Below are positions 1-7,281 of a stretch of DNA of 36,424 nucleotides, in pieces. The DNA comes from Cryobacterium algoritolerans (GTDB lineage Bacteria; Actinomycetota; Actinomycetes; Actinomycetales; Microbacteriaceae): positions 1 to 36,424 of the forward strand of contig NZ_SOFP01000041.1 of NCBI RefSeq assembly GCF_004402785.1. The letters are read 5' to 3'. Under the pieces are notes generated by a model, which was given only the letters and a program-made list of their open reading frames with translations, was not told where the DNA came from and did no database searches. Position numbers and translations under genes: made by a program. How positions within the stretch are numbered: the first letter of the stretch is position 1; every line of letters starts with the position of its first letter.

Positions 1-26
1 CAATCCCACGGCCGCGCGGGCCTGCC

Positions 27-92
27 CAGCCCGCGCCCGCCCACACCGCGCCCGAAACCGCTGGGCGCTGCCGCGACCGCGGGCGCGGGCTG
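27..92. repeat. 14-bp perfect inverted repeat
   Basis: Positions 27-40 (CAGCCCGCGCCCGC) are the exact reverse complement of 79-92, with a 38-base loop. The stem is almost entirely G/C and would be very stable as RNA. No T-tract follows on either strand, so a terminator role is possible but not shown. Confidence 0.6.
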
Positions 93-135
93 CCGAAACC
101 ACCGCGGGATCGAGGACGAAGCGCCCGGGCAGCCT

Positions 136-456
136 GGTCTCGACAGGCTCGACCACCGGGGTGCTCAACTCCCGAGACGAGGGGCCTGGTCTCGAAGGGC
201 TCGACCACCGGCGGCTCGACGGCGGTGAGCCGCGCTCGTGGCACGTGGTGTGGCTCCGGGCGCACCGCCTACCGCGCGCCCGCTTCCCGGATGTGCGCCG
301 CGAGGGTGCGCCGCGAGCGTCGTGGTCTCGACGAGCTCGACCACCACGGGGATCCGCGCTCGTGGCACGTGGTGTGGCTCCGGGCGCACCGCCTACCGCG
401 CGCCCGCTTCCCGGATGTGCGCCGCGAGGGTCCTGGTCTCGACGGGCTCGACTACC
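136..456. repeat. Four copies of the interspersed TCTCGAC repeat
   Basis: Copies lie at 136-157, 188-209, 324-345 and 435-456, all in the same orientation. Each is 22 bp around the core TCTCGACRRGCTCGACCA, with one to three differences between copies. The core is an imperfect dyad (CTCGAC/GCTCGA), so each copy could fold or bind a dimeric protein. Further copies lie near 8627, 10814 and 20162-20302. I infer a chromosomal REP-like family, because all copies avoid gene interiors. Confidence 0.75.
230..431. repeat. Perfect 78-bp direct duplication
   Basis: Positions 230-307 and 354-431 are identical over all 78 bases, with start points 124 bp apart. Each copy is followed by, or lies close to, a TCTCGAC repeat (324-345 and 435-456), so the duplicated unit probably includes the repeat. 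The perfect identity suggests recent duplication. No coding content was recognised in the unit. Confidence 0.8.
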
Positions 457-496
457 GAAGCGGCGAGCGGCGAGCGGCGGCGGGCGGGCGGGCGGG

Positions 497-823
497 TCAG
501 CCGGCTACGTCGAGGTAGACCGCGTGCTCGGTGTGCTGGGTGGAGAGGATGTTGCGCACGGCGGCGAGGTGCACGCCGGCCGAGCGGCGGGCATCCTCGA
601 TCTCGCGGATGAGTTCGAGCTGGCCGGCGAGCAGGCGGCGGGCGCGCGCCTCGAACTCGGCGGGCATCTGGCCGAGGTGCTCGGGAGCGAGCCATTGCAC
701 ACCGGGGTAGGGCTTCTCCCCCGGCGCGACGAGCACCGCGTCGCGGGCGCCGGATCCGAGGCTCGTCTCGAGCTGGTTCAGCACCTCGAGCCACTCGTCG
801 GCGCTGCTCGACTGCCTAGGCAA
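497..823 (-). CDS. Small flagellar-operon protein in the usual fliT position
   Basis: A protein of about 108 residues, mostly charged and amphipathic helix (for example EFEARARRLLAGQLELIREIEDARR), ending in the motif HAVYLDVAG. The TTG start at 823 is preferred because GGGGAG lies 7 bases upstream. That places the start over the last codons of fliS, so the two are probably translationally coupled. A GTG at 838 is the alternative. I do not recognise the family. Its place after fliD-fliS is where FliT-like export chaperones are often found, so an export or chaperone role is an inference from position only. Confidence 0.6.
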   Translation of the reverse strand: MPRQSSSADEWLEVLNQLETSLGSGARDAVLVAPGEKPYPGVQWLAPEHLGQMPAEFEARARRLLAGQLELIREIEDARRSAGVHLAAVRNILSTQHTEHAVYLDVAG

Positions 824-1262
824 TTCCGAGCTCCCCACCGAGGTGAGCGGACATAGTCTGGGCCGGAACCAGCTCGGCAGCCTCGTGCCAGGTCTGGCGC
901 AGCGGCTCGAGCAGTGCGATGCTCTCGCGGGTGCGGTCGACGTCGCGGTGGATGTTCGCACTCATCAGCGAGTTCGACACGTAGGTGTAGATCGCGAAGA
1001 GCCCCTCGCCGCCTTCCCACGCCGCAACGTTCAGCGACGTGGACAGTTCGGAGACGATCGCTTGCGCGTGAATCAGGTTCTCGGATGCGACCTGCCAGTT
1101 CTCGACGACCTGAGCGGCTTCCGCGCGGTTCAGGTCGAGGAGGAGACGATCGTAGAGCATCGTCAGCAGGCGCACCGGAGTCGCCGAGAGTACGGCTTCG
1201 CGGTTCAACTGCGCCCGGCGGGCCTGGGTTCCGCCCATCATGCTCATCACTGCCATCATCAT
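816..1262 (-). CDS. fliS: Flagellin export chaperone FliS
   Basis: FliS binds the C-terminal helix of flagellin in the cytoplasm, prevents early polymerisation and delivers flagellin to the flagellar export gate. This 148-residue protein carries the family signature around residues 24-45 (AVLSATPVRLLTMLYDRLLLDL), followed by helical segments ending in HRDVDRTRESIALLEPLRQTW. The ATG at 1262 forms an ATGA overlap with the fliD stop. Two more in-frame ATGs follow at once, and 1247 is another possible start. Length and motif fit FliS well. The gene lies directly downstream of fliD and overlaps the small gene after it. Confidence 0.9.
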   Translation of the reverse strand: MMMAVMSMMGGTQARRAQLNREAVLSATPVRLLTMLYDRLLLDLNRAEAAQVVENWQVASENLIHAQAIVSELSTSLNVAAWEGGEGLFAIYTYVSNSLMSANIHRDVDRTRESIALLEPLRQTWHEAAELVPAQTMSAHLGGELGIA

Positions 1263-2644
1263 CCGTTCGAGGTTGAACTGCTGAGCCCGGCGACCTGGGA
1301 AGACAGCCACGATGACTGTGCCTTCATGGCGCTGAGCTGGGTTTCCAGTGCGGTGTAGGTGCTTTGCAGGGTCGCCCGGCGAGTGGCCAGGCTGCGGTCC
1401 CAGGCCTCGATCCGGGTGCCCAGGTCTTTTACCGTGGACTGCTGGCCGGTGATCTTCGCGGTGATCTGACCGTCGTACTTGTCGGACACCGCCTTCGCCG
1501 CGGCGGCGACCCGAGTGGCGATCTCGGTGACGGCGGCCTTCACCGTGGCCGGGTCTTTGGCGAGGGCCATGGCGAACTTGGCCGCGTCGAACTCCATCGT
1601 TCCGGTCTTGGTGATGCTGATGCCGTACTCCGACGGAGAGTGACCGTTGATCGGCGCGGATGCCGCGGTGAGAATCTTCTGCTTGGCCTCGCGCACGGTG
1701 CTGTCCCCGGTGAAGATCCCAGGCGAGAGCACGGCAGCCCCCGCGGCGTTGGTGCTGTTGGTCACCACGGACTTCGTGGAGATGAGCGCGAAGACACCGT
1801 TCAGCGAGCTGACCAGGCCGGACGCGATTGAACCGATCTGCGCGTCGTCGCGGGCGACCTTGACGGTGACCGGGTCGGTCGAGACCGCGGACACGCTGAT
1901 CGCGACGCCGGGCAGCAGATTCGAGAAGGTGTTGGTGGACGAGGTGATAATCTGCGCGGCGGGAGTGCCCGCCCAGAGGGTGACACTGGCGTCCTGGGCC
2001 GCGCGAATGACAGCGGCTCCCGGCGCAGTCAGCAGGTTGGGTGCGGTAGCGGCCGTGACCTCTGCCTTGGTGCCCTGATAGACGGTGAATGCGCTTGCTG
2101 CTCCGGTGGCGTTGCCGCTGAACTGGAGCCGGTACTGCGGCACCCCACCGGCATCGACCCCGGAGGCGACCTTGGTGGCCGTTACGCCGGCACCGGATGC
2201 ATTGACGGCCGTGACAATGTCGTCGAGAGACGAGGACGCAGCCGAGATCTCGGTGCTGACCGCGCCCGACACGATCGTGAGCACGGCCGGGGTGCCCGGC
2301 CACGCGGTCATCGCGGCTGAGACGCCGATCTGGCTGCGGGCAAGAGCACCGACGACAATGTCGAGCTGCCCGGCGCCCGCCCCGGCAGACACGGAGGTCG
2401 TGACGCTCGGTGAGCTGCTGGAGGACGAGTAGAGGTCGAGCCCGGCGGGCTTCGCGGCCTTCGCGGCGAGGTCGCCCAGGGCCGAGATCTGGGAGTTGAG
2501 CCCCTGGAGTGCTGCAATGAGGTTCTGGGAGGTCGTGACCTTGGCCTTGAGCAGGCCCTGCGGAACGGCCTCGACCTTCATCAGGGAGTTGATCAGGTCG
2601 GTGGTGTTGAGGCCCGAGACGAGTCCGTCGATGGCGTTGCTCAT
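1259..2644 (-). CDS. fliD: Flagellar filament cap protein FliD (HAP2)
   Basis: FliD forms the cap at the distal end of the flagellum and guides flagellin into the filament. The 461-residue product opens with the typical N-terminal helix (MSNAIDGLVSGLNTTDLINS). It has a Ser/Thr/Ala-rich centre and a C-terminal coiled coil (DKYDGQITAKITGQQSTVKD, then ATLQSTYTALETQLSAMKAQ) matching the FliD_C region. AAGAAGGG lies 6 bases before the ATG. The stop overlaps the fliS start. A strong hairpin separates it from fliC, and no clear sigma-28 promoter is visible in the 154-base gap. Expression may therefore depend partly on readthrough. Confidence 0.93.
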   Translation of the reverse strand: MSNAIDGLVSGLNTTDLINSLMKVEAVPQGLLKAKVTTSQNLIAALQGLNSQISALGDLAAKAAKPAGLDLYSSSSSSPSVTTSVSAGAGAGQLDIVVGALARSQIGVSAAMTAWPGTPAVLTIVSGAVSTEISAASSSLDDIVTAVNASGAGVTATKVASGVDAGGVPQYRLQFSGNATGAASAFTVYQGTKAEVTAATAPNLLTAPGAAVIRAAQDASVTLWAGTPAAQIITSSTNTFSNLLPGVAISVSAVSTDPVTVKVARDDAQIGSIASGLVSSLNGVFALISTKSVVTNSTNAAGAAVLSPGIFTGDSTVREAKQKILTAASAPINGHSPSEYGISITKTGTMEFDAAKFAMALAKDPATVKAAVTEIATRVAAAAKAVSDKYDGQITAKITGQQSTVKDLGTRIEAWDRSLATRRATLQSTYTALETQLSAMKAQSSWLSSQVAGLSSSTSNG

Positions 2645-2700
2645 GCCGTGCCCTTCTTACGAGTGTGCGATCGTGCCGGATGCTGCTGGTGCAAACGTGA

Positions 2701-2758
2701 ATGGCTGGTGGTGGCCGAGGGATGAGGTCCAGTTCATCTCTCGGTCACCACCAGCCAT
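2701..2758 (-). terminator. Long stem-loop after fliC
   Basis: The arms 2701-2719 and 2740-2758 pair over 19 bp with one mismatch. The inner arms 2721-2725 and 2734-2738 add 5 bp, leaving an 8-base loop. It begins 40 bases after the fliC stop and no U-tract follows. I infer a transcript-end or mRNA-stabilising hairpin that lets abundant fliC message outnumber fliD-fliS message. Confidence 0.65.
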
Positions 2759-2798
2759 AGTTCACAGTGCGGTTTCCCGAAAGGCTGCTATTGCCGGG

Positions 2799-3944
2799 TT
2801 AGCGGAGGAGGGACAGCACGCCCTGAGCGGACTGGTTGGCCTGCGCGAGCATGGCGGTACCGGCCTGCGAGAGGATGCTGGAACGGGTGTACTTGACCAT
2901 TTCCTCGGCCATGTCGGTGTCGCGGATTCGCGAGCCGGCAGCGGTGAGGTTCTCCTTGGAGACGGCCAGGTTCTTGATGACGCTCTCGAACCGGTTCTGG
3001 TTGGCACCGAGGTCGGCGCGAGCCGTGGAGACCGCCGCGATCTGCTTGTCCAGGACTGCAATGGACTTTGCTGCAGACGCTGCTGACGTGAAGTCCAATG
3101 CGACGGGGGCTGGAGCGGTTCCGGTGCTGACACCATCGAGAACGCCACCGCCGGCTGCCGCTGTGACCGCTCCGGTGGCTGCAGAATCGTTTGACACGAT
3201 GTCGAAGCCGGCTGTGACGTTCGCAGTTACAGTAAAGTCCGAACCAGCTGAAGTCTGGAGCTTGGAGAGCACGGTCGCCTGAGAATCGCCGAGGGCGAAG
3301 TTGGCAACAAATCCCTTGCCACTTGCCTGATTGACGGTGACAGTGCCGGCAGCTGCAGTCGAGACCGTGACGCCCACGTCGTTCTTCGCACCCACGAGTG
3401 CGGCGCCACCTGCGTCGAGTCCCTTGAGAGCGTTCGCAACGGTCTTCACACTGGCAAGGTTCACCGTGATCTGGCTGCTGGCATCACTGTTCGCGCCGAC
3501 CTGGAAGCTCAGTGACGACTTTGAACCGTCGAGCAACTGGGTGCCGTTAAAGTTCGTGCCAGCGCTGATGCGGGTGAGCTCGGTGGTGAGCGCGGTCGCC
3601 TCGGTGGTGATCGCCTTGCGTGACTCGGCGTTGTTCGAGTCGTTACCGGCCTGAACGGCGAGGTCACGAACGCGCTGCAGGATCGACTGCACCTCGTTCA
3701 AGGAACCTTCTGCGGTCTGGATGACCGAGACGGCGTCCTGGGCGTTGCGGCTGGCGACCGTGAGGCCACCGACCTGCGACTTGAGGCCCTCGGAGATGGC
3801 CAGGCCTGCTGCGTCATCCGCTGCGCGGTTGATGCGAAGGCCGCTGGACAGCTTCTCCAGGGACTTGGACATGTCGTTCTGCGTTGCGGCCAGGTTGCGG
3901 TACGTGTTGTTGGCCGCAAGGTTGGTGTTGATCTGCATACCCAT
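2799..3944 (-). CDS. fliC: Flagellin FliC
   Basis: This is the structural subunit of the flagellar filament, exported through the flagellar apparatus. The 381-residue product has canonical D0/D1 ends: an N-terminus with MGMQINTNLAANNTYRN, then SGLRINRAADDAAGLAISEG at about 35-55, and a C-terminus ending ANQSAQGVLSLLR. The variable middle (about 150-290) is small and rich in Ala, Thr, Val and Gly, so the filament surface domain is compact. The ATG at 3944 has GGAGG 8 bases upstream; an upstream in-frame start lacks this. A sigma-28 promoter lies at 4007-4033 and a strong hairpin follows the gene. Confidence 0.97.
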   Translation of the reverse strand: MGMQINTNLAANNTYRNLAATQNDMSKSLEKLSSGLRINRAADDAAGLAISEGLKSQVGGLTVASRNAQDAVSVIQTAEGSLNEVQSILQRVRDLAVQAGNDSNNAESRKAITTEATALTTELTRISAGTNFNGTQLLDGSKSSLSFQVGANSDASSQITVNLASVKTVANALKGLDAGGAALVGAKNDVGVTVSTAAAGTVTVNQASGKGFVANFALGDSQATVLSKLQTSAGSDFTVTANVTAGFDIVSNDSAATGAVTAAAGGGVLDGVSTGTAPAPVALDFTSAASAAKSIAVLDKQIAAVSTARADLGANQNRFESVIKNLAVSKENLTAAGSRIRDTDMAEEMVKYTRSSILSQAGTAMLAQANQSAQGVLSLLR

Positions 3945-4006
3945 GATGAGTTCCTCCGTGATGTGGGTGGTGGTGCGCCGACCCATCCATGGGTTGACAC
4001 CTTGAG

Positions 4007-4033
4007 CTATCGGCCCCGGACAGGATCGCGTTA
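4007..4033 (-). promoter_or_regulatory. FliA (sigma-28) promoter of fliC
   Basis: On the minus strand the sequence reads TAAC (4030-4033), 15 bases, then GCCGATAG (4007-4014). The known sigma-28 consensus is TAAA-N15-GCCGATAA. The predicted start is near 4000, giving a leader of about 55 bases. The same elements and spacing recur at 5206-5232 before flgN. Confidence 0.85.
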
Positions 4034-4058
4034 GCTGTTCAGCGAGAAAACTTTCGGG

Positions 4059-4871
4059 CTAAGCGGACTCGGCCGCGTAGAGCGCGCCGGCTGAGGTGGC
4101 CAGGCCGAACATGGACTGGTCGGCGAGGCGGGCCAGGTAGGCGCTGCGGCGGGCCGGCGCAATGCGGGACTCCGGCACGTACTCGGCCTCGGCGTCGTCG
4201 GCGTAGTGGGTGCCCATACCATCGCGCAGCAAGCGGATGGCCTCCGCACGCTGCTGGGACACGGCCGAGTGGGTGATCCCCAGTTCGGCGGCGATCTCCT
4301 TGACGGAGCGGTCGTCGAAGTAGACCTGCTGGATGATCTCGCGCATCTTCTCCGGCAGGGCGTCGATCGCTGCGCGCAGGAAGGCCAGGCGTTCGGCGAA
4401 GAGCAGGGAATCCTCGGGCAGTTCGGTGCCGGAGACCAGGAACTCGGCCGTGGCGTCGTCGAGGGTGGACAGAGTGCGCTCGGAGTCGGCCAGGCCGGCG
4501 ACGGCGGTCTCGCGGTCGACGCCGAGGGCTGCGGCGACCTCGTCGACCGAGGCGTCGCGGCCGAGAGCGGCGGCAAGGGTCTCCTGAACGGCGCGGGTCT
4601 CCTTGATCCGGCGGCGGGCCATCCGGGTGGCCCAGTCGTTGGAGCGCATCTCGTCGGCGAACGCGCCGATGATGCGACGACGGGCGAAGGCGCCGAAGGG
4701 AACGCCCAGTTCGGCGTTGAAGGCATCCGCTGAGGTGATGAGGGCGAGGGCCCCGGCCGAGGCCAGGTCGTCGCGGGAGAGGTGGCGCGCCTTGGCCCAG
4801 GTCTCGGAGACGAGGTAGCCGACGAGTGGGAGGTTCTCAATCACCAGCTGATTGCGGTCTGCCTGGTTCAC
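4059..4871 (-). CDS. fliA: Flagellar sigma factor FliA (sigma-28, FliA/WhiG type)
   Basis: An alternative sigma factor that directs RNA polymerase to late flagellar genes. The 270-residue protein has region 2 at about 8-80 (PFGAFARRRIIGAFADEMRS), region 3 at about 95-150, and region 4 at about 165-218 (RSVKEIAAELGITHSAVSQQ). The start is a GTG at 4871 with AGGGAG 7 bases upstream; longer frames lack a ribosome site. A tail of about 50 residues after region 4 (220-270) is longer than in typical FliA. Both predicted sigma-28 promoters in the window flank this gene. No anti-sigma factor gene (flgM) was seen nearby. Confidence 0.93.
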   Translation of the reverse strand: MNQADRNQLVIENLPLVGYLVSETWAKARHLSRDDLASAGALALITSADAFNAELGVPFGAFARRRIIGAFADEMRSNDWATRMARRRIKETRAVQETLAAALGRDASVDEVAAALGVDRETAVAGLADSERTLSTLDDATAEFLVSGTELPEDSLLFAERLAFLRAAIDALPEKMREIIQQVYFDDRSVKEIAAELGITHSAVSQQRAEAIRLLRDGMGTHYADDAEAEYVPESRIAPARRSAYLARLADQSMFGLATSAGALYAAESA

Positions 4872-5063
4872 AGTGGAGCTCCCTGGTGCTTGGTGCGGAT
4901 GTGGTGCCGATCGACACTGGCGGGCCAGGTCGAGCGCGTTTTGCCGGGTAAGCACGGGGACTGTGACGAACTGTGGTGCGGGATTTCGGGGCCCAGCGGG
5001 AGAAGTACTCTTCCACTGGTTAAAACGTATTGGGGCGGCTCGCCGCAGAATCGGAACGGCACC

Positions 5064-5117
5064 CCCCACAATGGGGAAAGGGACCCCCAGTCCGGGGCGA
5101 ATCACCCCATAATGGGG
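5064..5117. promoter_or_regulatory. Three phased CCCC-N5-GGGG palindromes
   Basis: The sites are 5064-5076 (CCCCACAATGGGG), 5085-5097 (CCCCAGTCCGGGG) and 5105-5117 (CCCCATAATGGGG). Start-to-start spacings are 21 and 20 bp, close to two helical turns, so all would face the same side of the helix. They sit about 190 bp from both the fliA and flgN starts. I infer an array of operators for a dimeric regulator, possibly the master activator of fliA. No regulator is identified. Confidence 0.65.
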
Positions 5118-5205
5118 CACAGCCGCCGGTCTGGTCCGCGGATTTTGTCCTCTCTTTAGTGGACACGGGCGGCGCCCGGCTGGCAGTCTGTGTGCAGTTC
5201 ATCGC

Positions 5206-5232
5206 TAACCGTGGGTGCCACCTGGCCGATAG
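5206..5232 (+). promoter_or_regulatory. FliA (sigma-28) promoter of flgN-flgK-flgL-fliW
   Basis: TAAC (5206-5209), a 15-base spacer (5210-5224), then GCCGATAG (5225-5232). Both boxes and the spacer length match the fliC promoter exactly. The predicted start is near 5239, about 68 bases before the flgN GTG. Confidence 0.85.
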
Positions 5233-5306
5233 TGCCTCTCAGAGGCCGGAGTCCACGCGTTCGAGCGAGTTACCCGGCAGATAATCGAGAGGCAGGTGGA
5301 GGACAC

Positions 5307-5792
5307 GTGGGCGCCAATGAATTGTCAGCGTTGCTATGGCGCGAACGGGAACTCCTCGAACTGCTGATCTTCAAGCTCGACGAGGAACAACTCCTGCTCA
5401 CCAATGGCAAGACCCGCTGGCTCCAGCAGGGCACCCGCGAGGTCGAGCAGGTTCTCGGGCACGTGCGCGAAGCCGGCCTGGCCCGCTCGATCGAGGTGTC
5501 CGCCGTGGCCGCCGAATGGGGAACCGCTGAGGACGCCACCCTGCGCGAACTCGCCGCCCACGCCCCGGACGGGCCCTGGACCGAGATCATGGGCTCCCAC
5601 CTCAAGGCCCTCGGCGAGCTGACCACCCAGATCAGGGAACTTCGCGACGCCAACGAGCAACTGCTCCGAGCCGCCGCGCGCTCCAGCCAGGAAACGCTCG
5701 CCGACGTGCGCACCACCTCGAACACCTACGATTCCCGGGGCACGTCCGACGTGCGCACCGCCGCCTCCCGACTCTTCGACCAGATTCTGTGA
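5307..5792 (+). CDS. flgN: Flagellar chaperone FlgN
   Basis: FlgN is a cytoplasmic chaperone for the hook-filament junction proteins FlgK and FlgL. The 161-residue product is almost all helix. It begins GANELSALLWRERELLELL and continues with long heptad-like stretches (HLKALGELTTQIRELRDANE), as in FlgN-family proteins. The GTG at 5307 follows AGGTGGAGGACAC. Starts further upstream would lie inside the sigma-28 promoter and are rejected. It is first in the plus-strand late operon, 10 bases before flgK, which it is expected to serve. Confidence 0.85.
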   Translation: MGANELSALLWRERELLELLIFKLDEEQLLLTNGKTRWLQQGTREVEQVLGHVREAGLARSIEVSAVAAEWGTAEDATLRELAAHAPDGPWTEIMGSHLKALGELTTQIRELRDANEQLLRAAARSSQETLADVRTTSNTYDSRGTSDVRTAASRLFDQIL

Positions 5793-5802
5793 GGATGCCC
5801 CG

Positions 5803-7278
5803 ATGAGCACCTTCGGTGGGCTGAACACCGCGTACACCGGCCTGATCGCCGCCCGCAAGGGCCTCGAGGTCGTCGGCCAGAACATCGCCAACGCCAACAC
5901 GCAGGGCTACACCCGGCAGCGCATCACCACGTCTTCCGTCGATGCGATCAGCCGCGTCGGCCCGATGAGCGCCGGCGTGCAGGCCGGCCAGGGCGTCACC
6001 GTCGACGGGGTCGCCCGCCTCGGCAGCGCCCAGCTGGATGCCCGGGTGCGCTCCTCCGCCGCCGTCGCAGGCTACTCCGCGGTGCGTTCCAACGCGCTGA
6101 CCGCGGTCGAGGGGTCGATGAACGAACCCGGCAAGAACGGACTCTCCGCCCAGCTGGACGAGTTCTGGGCCGGCTGGCACGACGTGGCCAACGCCCCCGG
6201 CGAGAACGCGCCCGCCGGCGTGCTCCTCGGCCAGGCCGGAGTGCTCAGCACCCAGATCGGCCAGGGCTACCAGGCCGTGGCCAACCAGTGGTCGACCACC
6301 CGCAACAGCGTCGACGGCATGGTCACCGAGATCAACAGCGCTGCAACCCAGGTCGCCGCGCTCAACGTGCAGATCCGGGATGCCCAGACGGCCGGCGGCG
6401 GCGCCAACGAGCTCCTCGACAAGCGCAATTCCCTCACCACGACCCTCGCCGCCCTCACCGGCGGCACCGTGGTCGACCGGGGAGACGGCACCGTCGACGT
6501 GCTGGTCGGCGGCAACGCCCTGGTCAGCGGCGATTCGGCACAAAAACTCGTCGCGATCGGCGCGCGGACGATGATCGAAGCCGGGTCGGCCCCGCACGTC
6601 GAATGGGCGGCGCACCCCGGCACTCCCGTCGGGGTCGACGGCGGAGAACTCGCCGGCGCGATCTCCCTGCTCGCCCCGGCTGTGACCTCGGGCGCCGGAA
6701 CGGGCACCGGAGGCGCACTGGCCGAGGCCGCCGAGTCGTACAACACCTTCGCCAGGAACCTCGCCGACAAGGTCAACGCCATCCACCGGACCGGATCGGT
6801 CTCGACAAACCCGACCACGGCAGCAGGCCTCGACTTCTTCGCCTACGACCCGACACGCGCCGCCGCCAGCCTCACCGTTGTGCCCACGACCGCCGCCGGT
6901 ATCGCCACCGGCACCCCGGGCAGCGGCGCCAAGGACGGCTCCGTCGCAGACACGCTCGCCCAGCTCGGCGCCGGCAAGGCCGTCGCATCCGCCGGCCCGC
7001 CCGTCAGCTACGTGCAGTCCCCCTCGACCGACTGGTCGAACTTCGTCACCGGCTTCGCCGTGACCACCCGCACCGAACTGCAGCACGCCTCGCTCGCCGA
7101 TCTCACCTCGACCGCCGCCGTCGGCGCGCAACTCTCGAACGCCTCGGTCGACCTCGACGAGGAGAACGTGAACCTGCTGATGTTCCAGCACGCCTACCAG
7201 GGCGCCGCGAGGGTGATGACGGCCGTGGACGAGATGCTCGACACCCTGATCAACCGGACCGGACTGGTAGGAAGGTAA
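5803..7278 (+). CDS. flgK: Hook-filament junction protein FlgK (HAP1)
   Basis: FlgK joins the hook to the filament and is exported by the flagellar secretion system. The 491-residue product starts with the rod/hook/HAP N-terminal helix (TAYTGLIAARKGLEVVGQNI, then ANANTQGYTRQR). It ends with the matching C-terminal helix (NVNLLMFQHAYQGAARVMTA, then VDEMLDTLINR). GAGGATG lies upstream of the ATG. It follows flgN by 10 bases and precedes flgL by 3, which indicates one transcript. Confidence 0.96.
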   Translation: MSTFGGLNTAYTGLIAARKGLEVVGQNIANANTQGYTRQRITTSSVDAISRVGPMSAGVQAGQGVTVDGVARLGSAQLDARVRSSAAVAGYSAVRSNALTAVEGSMNEPGKNGLSAQLDEFWAGWHDVANAPGENAPAGVLLGQAGVLSTQIGQGYQAVANQWSTTRNSVDGMVTEINSAATQVAALNVQIRDAQTAGGGANELLDKRNSLTTTLAALTGGTVVDRGDGTVDVLVGGNALVSGDSAQKLVAIGARTMIEAGSAPHVEWAAHPGTPVGVDGGELAGAISLLAPAVTSGAGTGTGGALAEAAESYNTFARNLADKVNAIHRTGSVSTNPTTAAGLDFFAYDPTRAAASLTVVPTTAAGIATGTPGSGAKDGSVADTLAQLGAGKAVASAGPPVSYVQSPSTDWSNFVTGFAVTTRTELQHASLADLTSTAAVGAQLSNASVDLDEENVNLLMFQHAYQGAARVMTAVDEMLDTLINRTGLVGR

Positions 7279-7281
7279 GCC

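Larger units (their letters stand above)
1..496. other. Gene-free, repeat-rich left end
   Basis: No convincing coding sequence is visible here. The open frames are arginine- and proline-rich, mutually overlapping, and match no family I recognise. The stretch holds a 14-bp inverted repeat, four copies of the interspersed TCTCGAC repeat and a perfect 78-bp direct duplication. It lies downstream of the minus-strand flagellar genes, where related actinobacterial clusters often continue with flgB-flgC-fliE. That continuation is either further left or elsewhere. Confidence 0.7.
4872..5306. other. Divergent fliA/flgN regulatory region
   Basis: This 435-base gap separates divergent fliA and flgN. 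It holds three CCCC-N5-GGGG palindromes (5064-5117), a sigma-28 promoter for flgN (5206-5232), and a weak TGTCC-N10-GGACA dyad near 5146-5165. No protein I recognise is encoded here. The fliA side must contain a housekeeping or activator-dependent promoter, but I could not place it with confidence. Confidence 0.7.

Noticed and set aside
4872..5120. N-terminal extension of FliA by 83 codons
   Set aside because: It reads through the CCCC-N5-GGGG array and lacks sigma-factor similarity. The GTG at 4871 has a good ribosome site.
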